64,000 bases of DNA from Streptosporangium becharense (lineage in GTDB: Bacteria > Actinomycetota > Actinomycetes > Streptosporangiales > Streptosporangiaceae). Numbering within the stretch: the stretch's first letter is position 1; each line of letters begins with the position of its first letter. The stretch is taken from NCBI RefSeq assembly GCF_014204985.1, contig NZ_JACHMP010000001.1:2170001-2234000 (forward strand). The letters run 5' to 3'. Position numbers and translations under genes: made by a program. Shown one piece after another: positions 26,054-34,819 of the stretch. The notes beneath the pieces were generated by a model that saw nothing but the letters and a program-made list of their open reading frames with translations, ran no database searches and was not told where the DNA came from.

Positions 26054-28576
26054 ATGCTGAAGCGTTTCAGGGTCGTGGCGCCGGCCGTCCTGGCCGTCGC
26101 CGTCGCCCTTCCCGCCGGGGTCGCGCACGCGGTTCCCACCCCGGTCGCACCCCCCGCAGGCGCCTGTGACCCCACCGGGACTCCCCCCGCCCACCACGGC
26201 GGGGTGCCCACCCCCAAGAGCGTTCTCGGCTTCGACCTCGGCGAGCGCGAGGTGACCGCCGCCGAGTCCGACACCCTGCTGACCGCGATCGACCGGGCCA
26301 GCGACCGGGTCGTCTCCGGCACCCTGGCCACGAGCGCCGAGGGACGGCCGCTGAAGTACGCGATCGTCGGCACCCCGCGCAACATCCGCAACCTGCGCGC
26401 GATCGAGACCTCGATCAAGCTGCTGCGCAACCCGCTCACCCCGGCCCCCGCCGCCAGAGCCCTGGCCAGGACGACGCCCGCGATCCTCTGGGTCGCCGGG
26501 AACGTCCACGGCGGTGAGGAGAGCGGCACCGACGCGGCGCTGAAGACCCTCTACGAGCTGGCCGGGCGTGACGACTGCGCCGCCGGCCGGATCCTCGGCA
26601 ACGCCGTGGTGGTGATCCTGCCGACGCAGAACCCCGACGGCCGCGAGGCCGACACCCGGCGCAACGCCTACGCCTTCGACATGAACCGCGACTGGTTCGC
26701 CCGCACCCAGCCGGAGACCGACGGCAAGATCGAGCTGATGCGCAGGTATCCGCCGCAGCTCTTCATCGACGCCCACGAGATGGGCGGCACCGAGTACTTC
26801 TTCCCGCCGAACGCCGACCCGATCTACCACGACATCGCCGAACCGGCGGTCGACTGGATCAACGACACCTACGGCTCCGCGATGATCGGGGAGTTCACCC
26901 GGCGCGGCATCCCGTTCTTCAACCGCGACGTCTACGACATGTTCTACATGGGGTACGGCGACACGGTCCCCACGGCCGGCTTCAACGCGGCGGGCATGAC
27001 CTTCGAGAAGGGCAACGCCTCGCCGATCGCCGCCCGGACCTTCGAGCAGTGGCTCACCCAGTGGGTCTCGCTCTCGGCCGCCGCCGCCAGGAAGACCGAG
27101 ATCCTCACCACCTGGCACGGCATGTACGCCGAAGCGTTCAGACAGGGCATCGAGGGCCGCCTGGAGCCGAACAAGGTCTACAACCCGGGCAACGAGGTCA
27201 TCACCCAGGTGCCCGGCCGCCCGGTGCGCCACTATTTCCTGCGGGCCGACGACCCGGCCAAGAAGGCCGAGACCGACCTGGTGGTGCGACGCCTGCAACG
27301 CATGGACGTCCAGGTCTTCACGCTGACGAAACCGCTGACGGTGCGGGACTTCAAGCCGTACGGCAGGCCGGAGGCGAAGACCACCCTGCCCAGGGGCACC
27401 TACTGGATCCCGCTGGCCCAGGGGCAGAAGCACTGGGTGCAGGCCATGCTGAACGAGGACACCTACACGCCGTTCCCCTACTTCTACGACGTGACCGCCT
27501 GGAGCCTGCCGTTGCTGGGCAACGTCTCCGGCGGCTCCTCCGGCCGGGTGCTGCTGCCCGCCGCGACCCCGGTCAAACCGGTGGACGCCCCCTCGGCCCG
27601 CCTGTCCACCTCGCGCGTGATCGGCGTCCTGCAGATGGCGGGCCCGGAGCGGAACGCCAACGAGTCCACCGGCTGGCTCCGGCACCGCCTGGACCGCGAC
27701 TGGAGGCTGCCCTACCGGGTGCTCACCCCGGCCGACGTCGCCGCGGGGAAGCTGGCCGGGCTGGACGTGCTGCTCGTGCCGGACGGTCCGGCCACGGCGG
27801 CGGACGCCGGCCTCGGCGAGGCGGGCCGCGCCGCGCTGCGCGGCTGGGTCGGCGGCGGCGGGCGTTACGTCGGCTGGGCGGGCGGCGCCCGGCTGGCCGC
27901 GCTCGCCGGGATCTCCGGTGTGACACTCGCCGAACCGGTCTCGGACGTGCCCGGCTCGCTGTTCCGCGTGACCGTGGACGAAGGGCCGCTGGGTGCGGGC
28001 GTCGGGCCGGACGTGATGCAGTTCTATGCCTACGACCTGGTGATGCGGGCCGCGGACCCGTCGCACGTGGTGGCCGCCTACCCGGCGGCGGACTCGCCGG
28101 ACTGGTTCCTGTCCGGGTTCGCGCTGGGTGCCGAGGAACTCGGCGGGACGGCGGCGGTGGTGGATGAGCCGGTGGGCGCCGGTCACACGGTGCTGTTCGC
28201 CGCCGAGCCGAACTTCCGGGCCTTCACCGACGGCACCGCGAAGATCCTCGCCAACGCGATCACCGCCGACCTGCCCTCCGCTCGTGCGCGGGCCGCCACC
28301 CCGGCTCCCGGGGCGGCCCGCGCGGCGGCGGCCGTCCCGGACCGGGAGGCACCGATCCGGGTCACGGTCGCGGCCGTCGAGCGCGACCGGGCCGCCGCGG
28401 TGCTGAACGGCTTCGGCGCCACCTGGACCGAGCAGGGCGCCACCGGTGGCGCGGTCCGCTTCGTCGTGGCCAACCCCGGCGGCCTCGACCCGCACGAACA
28501 TCCCTGGGCCGCGAAGCTGCCGGGTGCGCTCCGCACCGCCGGGGTCTCCCCGCTCGCGGTGGTGCTGCCCCGCTGA
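26054..28576 (+). CDS. Secreted M14-family zinc carboxypeptidase
   Basis: An 840-residue exported protein with a Sec signal peptide (residues 1-26, cleavage AHA-V). The M14 catalytic domain spans about residues 70-430: zinc ligands H152 and E155 in NVHGGEESG and H241 in IDAHEMGG, substrate-binding NRDW at 211-214, and MTFEKG as candidate for the catalytic Glu. The C-terminal about 400 residues hold a glutamine-amidotransferase-like segment (LLVPDGPATAADAGL and RYVGWAGG). This is the layout of large actinobacterial M14 proteins acting on extracellular peptides. Confidence 0.88.
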   Translation: MLKRFRVVAPAVLAVAVALPAGVAHAVPTPVAPPAGACDPTGTPPAHHGGVPTPKSVLGFDLGEREVTAAESDTLLTAIDRASDRVVSGTLATSAEGRPLKYAIVGTPRNIRNLRAIETSIKLLRNPLTPAPAARALARTTPAILWVAGNVHGGEESGTDAALKTLYELAGRDDCAAGRILGNAVVVILPTQNPDGREADTRRNAYAFDMNRDWFARTQPETDGKIELMRRYPPQLFIDAHEMGGTEYFFPPNADPIYHDIAEPAVDWINDTYGSAMIGEFTRRGIPFFNRDVYDMFYMGYGDTVPTAGFNAAGMTFEKGNASPIAARTFEQWLTQWVSLSAAAARKTEILTTWHGMYAEAFRQGIEGRLEPNKVYNPGNEVITQVPGRPVRHYFLRADDPAKKAETDLVVRRLQRMDVQVFTLTKPLTVRDFKPYGRPEAKTTLPRGTYWIPLAQGQKHWVQAMLNEDTYTPFPYFYDVTAWSLPLLGNVSGGSSGRVLLPAATPVKPVDAPSARLSTSRVIGVLQMAGPERNANESTGWLRHRLDRDWRLPYRVLTPADVAAGKLAGLDVLLVPDGPATAADAGLGEAGRAALRGWVGGGGRYVGWAGGARLAALAGISGVTLAEPVSDVPGSLFRVTVDEGPLGAGVGPDVMQFYAYDLVMRAADPSHVVAAYPAADSPDWFLSGFALGAEELGGTAAVVDEPVGAGHTVLFAAEPNFRAFTDGTAKILANAITADLPSARARAATPAPGAARAAAAVPDREAPIRVTVAAVERDRAAAVLNGFGATWTEQGATGGAVRFVVANPGGLDPHEHPWAAKLPGALRTAGVSPLAVVLPR

Positions 28577-28736
28577 GCCCGGACCCGCGCGGCGCGCACC
28601 CCCGCCGGGTGCGCGCCGCCCCGGGCGATCCGCCCCTGAAGTGGTCCGCTCGCGGGGCGGTGCGCTCGCGGGTATCCGCTCGCGGTCCGTTCCTGGGGCG
28701 GTCCGTTCCTGGGGCGGTCCGCTCGCGGAGCACCGG

Positions 28737-29570
28737 TCAGAGCGCCTCGGCCAGCGCGCGGGCCAGGGCGGTCGCCGCGCCGGGCGCGTAGCGCAGGAAC
28801 AGGTAGGGCTCGGTCAGTTCCAGCTCGATGAGGGCCGGGCTGCCGTCGGCGAGGCGGACCAGGTCGACGCGGGCGTACAGCACGCCGGGGAACTCGGCGA
28901 GCGCCCGCTCGGCCAGGGCGACCTGGTCGGCGTCCGGGGTGCGGAGCGTGCCCCGGCCGTTCTCCCAGTCCGGCGCCGCGGCGGCGCCGGCCAGCATCGG
29001 GTGGCGCCGCACGGCGTGGCTGAACCGGCCGCCGAAGTAGATCAGGGAGGTCTCCCCCTCGATCTCGACCATGTCCAGGTAGGGCTGGACCATCGCGGTG
29101 CGGCCCTCCGCGGCCAGTCGCGCCGCGTGCGCCAGGGCCTCGTCCCGGTCGGCGGTCCTGATCGTGTCGCGCGCTCCCGCGGACACCGACGGCTTGACCA
29201 CGTACTCGTCGAGGGACGGGACGTCCGCGGCCTCGCCGGGGGCGACCCAGAAGGTGGGGATGGACGGCACCGGCAGATCGCGCAGGTAGGTCTTGTCGGT
29301 GTTGCGCTCCAGCACGCCGGCCGGGTTGAGCAGCCGGGTGACGGCCTCCACCTCGCGGGCCCAGGTCAGGAACTCCGCCCGCCGCGTCACGTAGTCCCAC
29401 GGTGTGCGGACCACGACGGCGTCGAAGGCCGCCCAGTCGACCGCCGGGTCGTCCCAGCGCGTGATGTGCCCGGTGATCCCGGCTTCGGCCCAGGCCGCGA
29501 CGGCGAGTTCCTTCTCGTCGTCGAAGCCCTTCGGGTCGGCGGCCGTCACATATGCGGCAGAGATCGCCAC
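28737..29570 (-). CDS. ATP-grasp domain protein
   Basis: The frame is open from 29642, but GTG 29570 is chosen because GGGGGA lies 5 bases before it and the fold starts there (VAISAAYVTAAD); this gives 277 residues. ATP-grasp elements are visible: YVVKPSVSAGARDT, AMVQPYLDMVEIEGETSLIYFGG and ALIELELTEPYLFLRY, the last being the metal-binding end of the domain. It resembles small glutathione-synthetase-like ligases joining carboxylates and amines; the substrate is unknown. It is divergent from the AraC-type gene at 29751. Confidence 0.8.
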   Translation of the reverse strand: MAISAAYVTAADPKGFDDEKELAVAAWAEAGITGHITRWDDPAVDWAAFDAVVVRTPWDYVTRRAEFLTWAREVEAVTRLLNPAGVLERNTDKTYLRDLPVPSIPTFWVAPGEAADVPSLDEYVVKPSVSAGARDTIRTADRDEALAHAARLAAEGRTAMVQPYLDMVEIEGETSLIYFGGRFSHAVRRHPMLAGAAAAPDWENGRGTLRTPDADQVALAERALAEFPGVLYARVDLVRLADGSPALIELELTEPYLFLRYAPGAATALARALAEAL

Positions 29571-29750
29571 GAGAATCCCCCAGGTAAGTACCGATGTGCT
29601 ATCGGGCACCTTACCCATGGGCTTCCGCGGACGCTCACCCACCTTTCATGACAATAATCGCTGATCATATTAAAGGGCCAGATTTCCGATGGCAGGCTGG
29701 TCGGCGGGCCGCCAGGTGACGCGGCCGTTCCGGTCGGGAGAGGGCGAGAG

Positions 29751-30788
29751 ATGGTGCGCTGGAAAGCGGCGGAGCCGGCTACCTGCTGGCCTCAGGGGCT
29801 GCTCGGCGTGCTGGAGTATGTCGCCGCCCGGGGCGGCGCGGCCGAGGTCGCCCAGGTGGAGCGCGCGGTCGGGTTCACCCGCGCCACCCTGGCCGCACGC
29901 ACCGACCGCATCCCGATCGAGACGTACTACGCCGGGGTCGAGGCGGCGGCCCAGGCGCTGCGCGCGCCGCATTTCGGCCTCGACTACATCGACGCCGTGG
30001 AGCCCGCGGAGCTGGAGACCGTCGGATTCCTCGCCGCGGCGAGCGAGACCGTCGGCGAGGCGTTCGGCAAGATCATGCGGTTTCACCGGTTCATGACCAC
30101 TGGTGACGTCTTCACCATGGACCGCGGTCCCACGACGGCCACCTTCACTCTGACCGCCTGGGGTCCGCCGCGGCCGGCGCACGCCCTCGTGACCGAGATG
30201 TACGTCGCCGACACCGTCACCCTGATCGAGCGGATGGCCGGCGCTCCGGTGACGGTACGCGGCATGCGGCTACGGCACCGTCCCGCCGATCCGGCGCAGT
30301 TCGCCGCCCGGGTGGGGTTCGCCCCCGAGACCTGGGCCGACCGCAACGAATGGACGATCGACGCGGACGCGCTCGACGCGCCGATGCCCCGGCCGGATCG
30401 GGCGCTGTCGGAGTTCCTGGAGGGGCTCCTGCTGCCACGGGCCCGGCCGTATCTGGACCCGGCGTCCACGGCGGGGACGGGCGGGCACTCCCCCGGCACC
30501 CTCGACCAGGTGCGCGCCGTCATCGAACGGGAGCTGCACGACGGCCCGCCGACCGTCGCGCAGACCGCCCGCGGGCTCGGGTTGTCCCCCCGGACGCTGC
30601 AGAGGCGCCTGGCCGACGCCTCGACGACCTACGGCGAACTGCTCGACATGATCCGCCGGGATGTCGCGGCGCGCTGCGCGCGGGCCGGCCGGTCGCTGGA
30701 GGAGACGGCCATGCTCTGCGGATACGCCGATCTGTCGTCGTTCCACCGGGCCCGCCGCCGCTGGCGGGCCGGAGGGACCGCCGGCTGA
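29751..30788 (+). CDS. AraC-family regulator with OruR/ArgR-type N-terminal domain
   Basis: A 345-residue regulator. Residues about 15-200 are the arabinose-binding-like domain of the OruR group (ETVGFLAAASETVGEAFGKIM, then HALVTEMYVADTVTLIERM). Residues about 255-340 carry two helix-turn-helix motifs (PTVAQTARGLGLSPRTLQRRLA and SLEETAMLCGYADLSSFHRA). The ligand is unknown. It converges with the reductase gene at 30792 and is divergent from the ATP-grasp gene. Confidence 0.88.
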   Translation: MVRWKAAEPATCWPQGLLGVLEYVAARGGAAEVAQVERAVGFTRATLAARTDRIPIETYYAGVEAAAQALRAPHFGLDYIDAVEPAELETVGFLAAASETVGEAFGKIMRFHRFMTTGDVFTMDRGPTTATFTLTAWGPPRPAHALVTEMYVADTVTLIERMAGAPVTVRGMRLRHRPADPAQFAARVGFAPETWADRNEWTIDADALDAPMPRPDRALSEFLEGLLLPRARPYLDPASTAGTGGHSPGTLDQVRAVIERELHDGPPTVAQTARGLGLSPRTLQRRLADASTTYGELLDMIRRDVAARCARAGRSLEETAMLCGYADLSSFHRARRRWRAGGTAG

Positions 30789-30791
30789 CGG

Positions 30792-31904
30792 TCAGGCCGG
30801 TGCCGGCGAGGCCGGTTCGGGCACGGTCGGCCACAGTGCGCTCTCGCCCGCGTGCACCCGCACCGCGCACCCCTCGATCGTGGCCGCGAACTCGGCGCCG
30901 AACGCCTCCGAGACGGTGAGCACGCCGGTGCGCCGCACCGTCCCGGCCAGCACCCGCTGGACGGCCGCGACAGCGGCGCGCGCGGTCAGCAGGTAGCCCT
31001 CCGGACCGCCGAAGGTGCCGGTGACGTATTCGTCGCCGCGCGCCGCCTGTGCCCAGAACCACGCGCGGCCGGTCCCGATCAGCTCCGCCGACGGGCCGGT
31101 CACCGTCTTGGCGACGATCGCGTCCAGCACCCGGGCCACCGGACGGACGCCGAACAGGCGACGCAGCCGCCCGGCCGCCCGCATCCCGCCGATCGCCGAG
31201 CGCGGCATGGCCGCGTAGGTCGTCACATCGGGGACGCCGACCGAGAAGGCCGAGGTCACCAGGTCGCCCCAGGGCACGGTGACCGCATGGCGATCGCCGG
31301 TGGGGAACGGGATCTCCCGGACCCGCGCCGCGACCGGGATGCTGACCAGCCGTCCGTCGCGGCGGGCCAGGCCGCCCCGTGGGAACGCCTCCACCATCGA
31401 CCGCGCCGTGCCCCGGCTCGGCTGGAAGTCACCGCCCCAGGCGATGTCGAGGCGCTCGGCCCCGGGCAGCCGTTCGCACACCAGGGCGGCCAGGCAGTCG
31501 GAGGGGACGACGTCGAAGCCGACCGCGGGGATCGCCACCCCGCCGGCCGCCGCGACCTCGTCCCGGCGGGCGAAGGTGGCTCCGATCACCTCCACGTCGC
31601 CGTTCAGGTCCAGGTACGCGGTGCCGGTGCGCAGGCAGGTGTCGAGCAACGGCGCGGAGGTCGCCGAGAACGGCCCGGCCACGACCAGCAGCACGTCGAT
31701 GTCGGCCAATGCCGCGTCGGCGGCGGCCGCGTCATCGACCGGGAAGGCCCGCCAGGGAAGGCCCGCCTCGTCCGCCAGGGACCGGACCGCCTCCTGCCGC
31801 CGCCCGGCCAGGACGGGAGTCAGTCCCAGCCTCCGCGCCTGCTCGACCACGAGCCGGCCTGTGTATCCGTTGCAGCCGTAGATCATCCACTTTCGTGCGG
31901 TCAT
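30792..31904 (-). CDS. Saccharopine-dehydrogenase-like / trans-acting enoyl reductase family protein
   Basis: A 370-residue protein starting at ATG 31904. The N-terminal Rossmann motif YGCNGYTGRLVVEQA (residues about 9-23) and VVAGPFSATSAPLLDTCLRTGTAYLDLNGD match saccharopine dehydrogenase-like proteins, a family that includes the mycobacterial trans-acting enoyl reductase. The substrate is not evident. No lipid-synthesis genes are adjacent. The frame is open far upstream through the hexosaminidase, but that part is out of frame with the real gene. Confidence 0.82.
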   Translation of the reverse strand: MTARKWMIYGCNGYTGRLVVEQARRLGLTPVLAGRRQEAVRSLADEAGLPWRAFPVDDAAAADAALADIDVLLVVAGPFSATSAPLLDTCLRTGTAYLDLNGDVEVIGATFARRDEVAAAGGVAIPAVGFDVVPSDCLAALVCERLPGAERLDIAWGGDFQPSRGTARSMVEAFPRGGLARRDGRLVSIPVAARVREIPFPTGDRHAVTVPWGDLVTSAFSVGVPDVTTYAAMPRSAIGGMRAAGRLRRLFGVRPVARVLDAIVAKTVTGPSAELIGTGRAWFWAQAARGDEYVTGTFGGPEGYLLTARAAVAAVQRVLAGTVRRTGVLTVSEAFGAEFAATIEGCAVRVHAGESALWPTVPEPASPAPA

Positions 31905-32061
31905 AGTCGGCAGTCTCGCCGCGCACTCCCCGGAACGCAGTGGCCGCACGCGCCAGGCCGGGTGACATCTCGTGCCGTGCCGCCTTTCCCGGCCGCCGGG
32001 GCCGCCTCCCGGCTCCCCGGCCGGGACCGGCCCGGCCCCGGCGTCACGGGGACTTCGCGGG

Positions 32062-33654
32062 CTATACCTCGGCGGACCGGCGGGACGGCCCGGGACCGGC
32101 GTCCCCGGCCCCGGGACCGGCGTCCCCGGCCCCGGGACCGGCGGCCCCGGCGAGGAGCTCCGCGGCGGCCTGACCGCAGACCCGGGCCGAGCCGTGGGTG
32201 GCGATGTGCACGGCGCCGAAGTCGGAACGGGCGGGCAGTCCCATCTCGACCACGATCGCGTCGCCCCGGGCGGCCAGGAGATGGGTGAGCGTGTCGATCT
32301 GCCAGGCGTGGCGGTGGGCGTCGCGGACGACGACGACCAGAGGACGCCCGGCCGCGGCGGCGAGGGCGGCCTCCGCGGCGGCCCCGGTGGCGGCCGGCGC
32401 TCCCAGCCGGGTGACCGTGGTGCCGGGCAGGAGTTTGCCGAGCGGCTCGCCGACGCCCCAGGGCGTGTCCTTCTCGATGGCGAGGTTCGTCTCGGGAGCC
32501 AGCTCCACGACGTGGGGCGGGGCGGGCAGCGGGAACGCCGCGACGGCGGAGCGGCGGGTGACCCGCAGGGCCCGCCGGGCGGCGACCAAGCCGATCGACG
32601 GCTCACCGGGACCGCCGGGGGCGGCCGTGACGTGCCCGGCGGCCGACCGGCGGGCGGAGGCGCCCCAGAGCGCGAGGTCGCAGACCCGCCGGGCGGCGTC
32701 GGCCAGCCGCTCCTCGGGAAGCCGGCCCTCGACGACGGCGTCCACGATGGCGTCGCGGACCGCGTCCGCGGTCTCCTCGTCGGCGTGCTCACCGCCCACA
32801 CAGACGGCGTCCGCGCCTGCGGCGACGGCCAGCGCCGAGGCGCCGCCGATCCCGTACCTGCCGGAGACGGCCGCCATCTCGATGCCGTCGGTGACGATGA
32901 CACCCTCGAAGCCCAGTTCGGCGCGGAGCAGGTCGTGCAGGACCCGGCCGCTGAGCGTGGCGGGCAGCACCGGGTCCAGGGCCCGGACGAGCAGGTGGCC
33001 GGTCATGACCGAGCGCACCCCTTCGGCGACGGCCGCGCGGAAGGGCCGCAGCGCCACCTCGTGCAGCTCCTCGATGGTCGCGGCCACCAGCGGGACGCTG
33101 TGATGGGAATCGACCGAGGTGTCGCCGTGGCCGGGGAAGTGCTTGGCGCAGGCGGCCACGCCCGCGGACTGCATGCCGCGGACCCAGGCCGCGGTGTGCC
33201 GGGCGACGAGGCCGGGGTCGGCGCCGAAGGCCCGCAACCCGATCACCGGGTTGCGGGGGTTGGAGTTGACGTCGGCGGAGGGGGCGAAGTTGAGGTTGAC
33301 GCCCGCCAGCGCCAGGTCACGGCCGAGGCCGGCGGCGATCTCCTCGGTGAGTCCGACGTCGTCGACCACGCCGAGGGCATAGTTGCCCGGCCGGGTGCTG
33401 CCGGCCGCCGCCTCAAGGCGGGTGACGTCACCCGACTCCTCGTCGATGCCGACGAGGACCTGCAGGTTCTCCGCCCGGAGCGCGGCGGTCAGCTCGGCGA
33501 GCTGGGCAGGGGCTCCGATGTTCCTGGAGAAGAGCACCACCCCGGTCAGCCCCCGGCCCAACCTCCGCAGGACCCAGTCGGGCGGGATTCTGCCCTCGAA
33601 GCCCGGAAGGACAACGGTGTCCGCCAGACGGAGCAGCTCCGTGCTGCGCTTCAT
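32062..33654 (-). CDS. Glycoside hydrolase family 3 beta-N-acetylhexosaminidase, NagZ-like
   Basis: A 530-residue cytoplasmic-type protein (no signal peptide). The NagZ signature KHFPGHGDTSVDSH (about residues 163-176), whose His acts as acid/base in this subfamily, is intact; the nucleophile Asp is in VTDGIEMAA. The second domain (about 330-505) is more variable. The last about 20 residues are a DNA-repeat-encoded GAGDAGP run. It removes GlcNAc from muropeptide or chitin oligomers in the family. A palindrome AGGAAAGTTTCCT lies about 110 bases upstream, probably an operator. It is a single-gene unit. Confidence 0.88.
   Translation of the reverse strand: MKRSTELLRLADTVVLPGFEGRIPPDWVLRRLGRGLTGVVLFSRNIGAPAQLAELTAALRAENLQVLVGIDEESGDVTRLEAAAGSTRPGNYALGVVDDVGLTEEIAAGLGRDLALAGVNLNFAPSADVNSNPRNPVIGLRAFGADPGLVARHTAAWVRGMQSAGVAACAKHFPGHGDTSVDSHHSVPLVAATIEELHEVALRPFRAAVAEGVRSVMTGHLLVRALDPVLPATLSGRVLHDLLRAELGFEGVIVTDGIEMAAVSGRYGIGGASALAVAAGADAVCVGGEHADEETADAVRDAIVDAVVEGRLPEERLADAARRVCDLALWGASARRSAAGHVTAAPGGPGEPSIGLVAARRALRVTRRSAVAAFPLPAPPHVVELAPETNLAIEKDTPWGVGEPLGKLLPGTTVTRLGAPAATGAAAEAALAAAAGRPLVVVVRDAHRHAWQIDTLTHLLAARGDAIVVEMGLPARSDFGAVHIATHGSARVCGQAAAELLAGAAGPGAGDAGPGAGDAGPGPSRRSAEV
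32093..32152. repeat. 21-bp tandem repeat in the 3' end of the hexosaminidase gene
   Basis: The unit GACCGGCGTCCCCGGCCCCGG occurs nearly three times in tandem (the last with GGC for GTC). It encodes the repeated GAGDAGP tail on the minus strand. Identical copies point to slippage expansion. Confidence 0.75.
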
Positions 33655-33765
33655 TCACTCCTCCTCGCCTGAGGGCCGGTCGGCATCCGATGCCGAAGAC
33701 GCGCAGACACCACGTTGTCCGACGCCGCCGTGGATCGCCCCGCGACGGCTCGACGCAAATCTAAT

Positions 33766-33778
33766 AGGAAAGTTTCCT
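33766..33778. promoter_or_regulatory. Candidate operator upstream of hexosaminidase
   Basis: AGGAAAGTTTCCT is a perfect palindrome (6-bp arms, one central base) in a local AT-rich patch. The regulator is unknown; the site does not look like the DasR box. Confidence 0.55.
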
Positions 33779-34009
33779 GTTTGCTAGTGGGCTGACCACG
33801 GGCCTTCACCGGCCGGGCCGCCGTCCTCGCGACCGGCGGGTGAAGCGGCCGGGCGGAACCGGCCCGGAGGGCGGGCGGAACCCGCGAGGATGCCGGGCGG
33901 AACCGGCCGGGGGAACAGCCGGCGCCGGCGGGGAGCGGCGACGGCGCCGGCCCCCGGCCGGTTCCGGAGACGGTCACGTCCGGAGACGGGATGAGCTGGA
34001 GCGTTCAGG

Positions 34010-34039
34010 TGAACAAGCGATTGCGCAAGGGCCCATAAT
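34010..34039 (+). promoter_or_regulatory. Leaderless kstR2 promoter
   Basis: TGAACA (34010-34015) and CATAAT (34034-34039) are separated by 18 bases. The GTG start at 34046 lies 6 bases after the -10, so transcription should begin at or within a base of the start codon. There is no spaced ribosome binding site other than GGAGG touching the start. Confidence 0.5.
34012..34025. promoter_or_regulatory. Autoregulatory KstR2-like operator (8 of 10 fixed bases)
   Basis: AACAAGCGATTGCG keeps the left half CAAG intact and has two substitutions in the right half. It lies across the -35/spacer of the kstR2 promoter. Weaker autoregulatory sites are common for repressors. Confidence 0.55.
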
Positions 34040-34045
34040 GGAGGC

Positions 34046-34732
34046 GTGAACACGCGAAAGAACTCCGGCGGCTCGACCACGACCCCGGTCAAGCGCCAGG
34101 GCACGACGAAACGCGCCGCATCCGGCTCCGCCTCGGAGCGCCGTGATCACCTCGTCAAACTCGCCGCCGAGCTCTTCGCCCGCAAAGGCTTCCAGGCGAC
34201 CACCGTCCGCGAGATCGCGGAGGAGGCGGGCATCCTCTCCGGGAGCCTCTACCACCACTTCGACTCCAAGGAGACGATCGTCGACGAGGTGCTGACCACC
34301 TTCCTCGACGACCTCGTCGGCCGCTACCGCGCCGCGCTGGAGCAGGGCGGCGACCCGCGCACGATCCTCTCAGAGATGGTGCGCATCGGTTTCAGCACTC
34401 TGGAGCCGCACCGCGCCGCGATCACCGTCATGCAGAACGACTGGAACTACCTGCGCTCCCTCCCCGGGAACCGCTTCGACTACCTGGTCAGGGCGGAGGA
34501 GGAGGTCGAGCGGATGTGGGTCGAGCAGATCAAGCGCGGCCAGGCGGCCGGTCAGCTCCGTTCCGACGTCGACCCCAAGCTCACCTACCGCATGATCCGT
34601 GACACCATCTGGGTGGCCGTGCGCTGGTTCCGCCCCGGGGGCCGCCTGAACACCGGCGGCCTCGCCGAGCACTACATCACGGTCCTGTTCGACGGCGTGG
34701 CCACCGGCGAGCGAAGCAGCCAGCACGGCTGA
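34046..34732 (+). CDS. kstR2: TetR-family repressor, KstR2-like
   Basis: A 228-residue repressor. The HTH region (ELFARKGFQATTVREIAEEAG followed by ILSGSLYHHFDSKE) and the ligand domain ending MWVEQIKRGQ, YRMIRDTIWVAVRWFRPGG closely follow mycobacterial KstR2 from memory. KstR2 represses the genes for degrading steroid rings C and D and responds to HIP-CoA (known for Mycobacterium). Compared with KstR2 it has an N-terminal basic extension of about 20 residues. Nine KstR2-like sites occur in this window, including one in its own promoter. The GTG start lies 6 bases after a -10 hexamer. Confidence 0.85.
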   Translation: MNTRKNSGGSTTTPVKRQGTTKRAASGSASERRDHLVKLAAELFARKGFQATTVREIAEEAGILSGSLYHHFDSKETIVDEVLTTFLDDLVGRYRAALEQGGDPRTILSEMVRIGFSTLEPHRAAITVMQNDWNYLRSLPGNRFDYLVRAEEEVERMWVEQIKRGQAAGQLRSDVDPKLTYRMIRDTIWVAVRWFRPGGRLNTGGLAEHYITVLFDGVATGERSSQHG

Positions 34733-34819
34733 CGCCCGCGGGCGGGCCCCGGCACGGTGAGCGGGGCGGCCGACGAAGGGCGAACCGCCCGCGGAGCGAA
34801 CGAGGAGTGACAGGCGAGC

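Larger units (their letters stand above)
33655..34045. other. Divergent promoter region of hexosaminidase and kstR2
   Basis: This 391-base region holds the palindrome at 33766-33778 on the hexosaminidase side and the leaderless promoter with a KstR2-like site on the other. The middle (33790-33970) is a very GC-rich run of GGCCGGGCGGAACC-like imperfect repeats. No gene is supported. Confidence 0.55.

Noticed and set aside
26012-28501. Minus-strand open frame of 829 codons
   Set aside because: It is antisense to the M14 peptidase, which has a signal peptide and zinc ligands; the antisense translation is low complexity.
33766-33778. DasR site upstream of the hexosaminidase
   Set aside because: The sequence lacks the ACTGGTCTAGACCACT-like core; it is a different palindrome.
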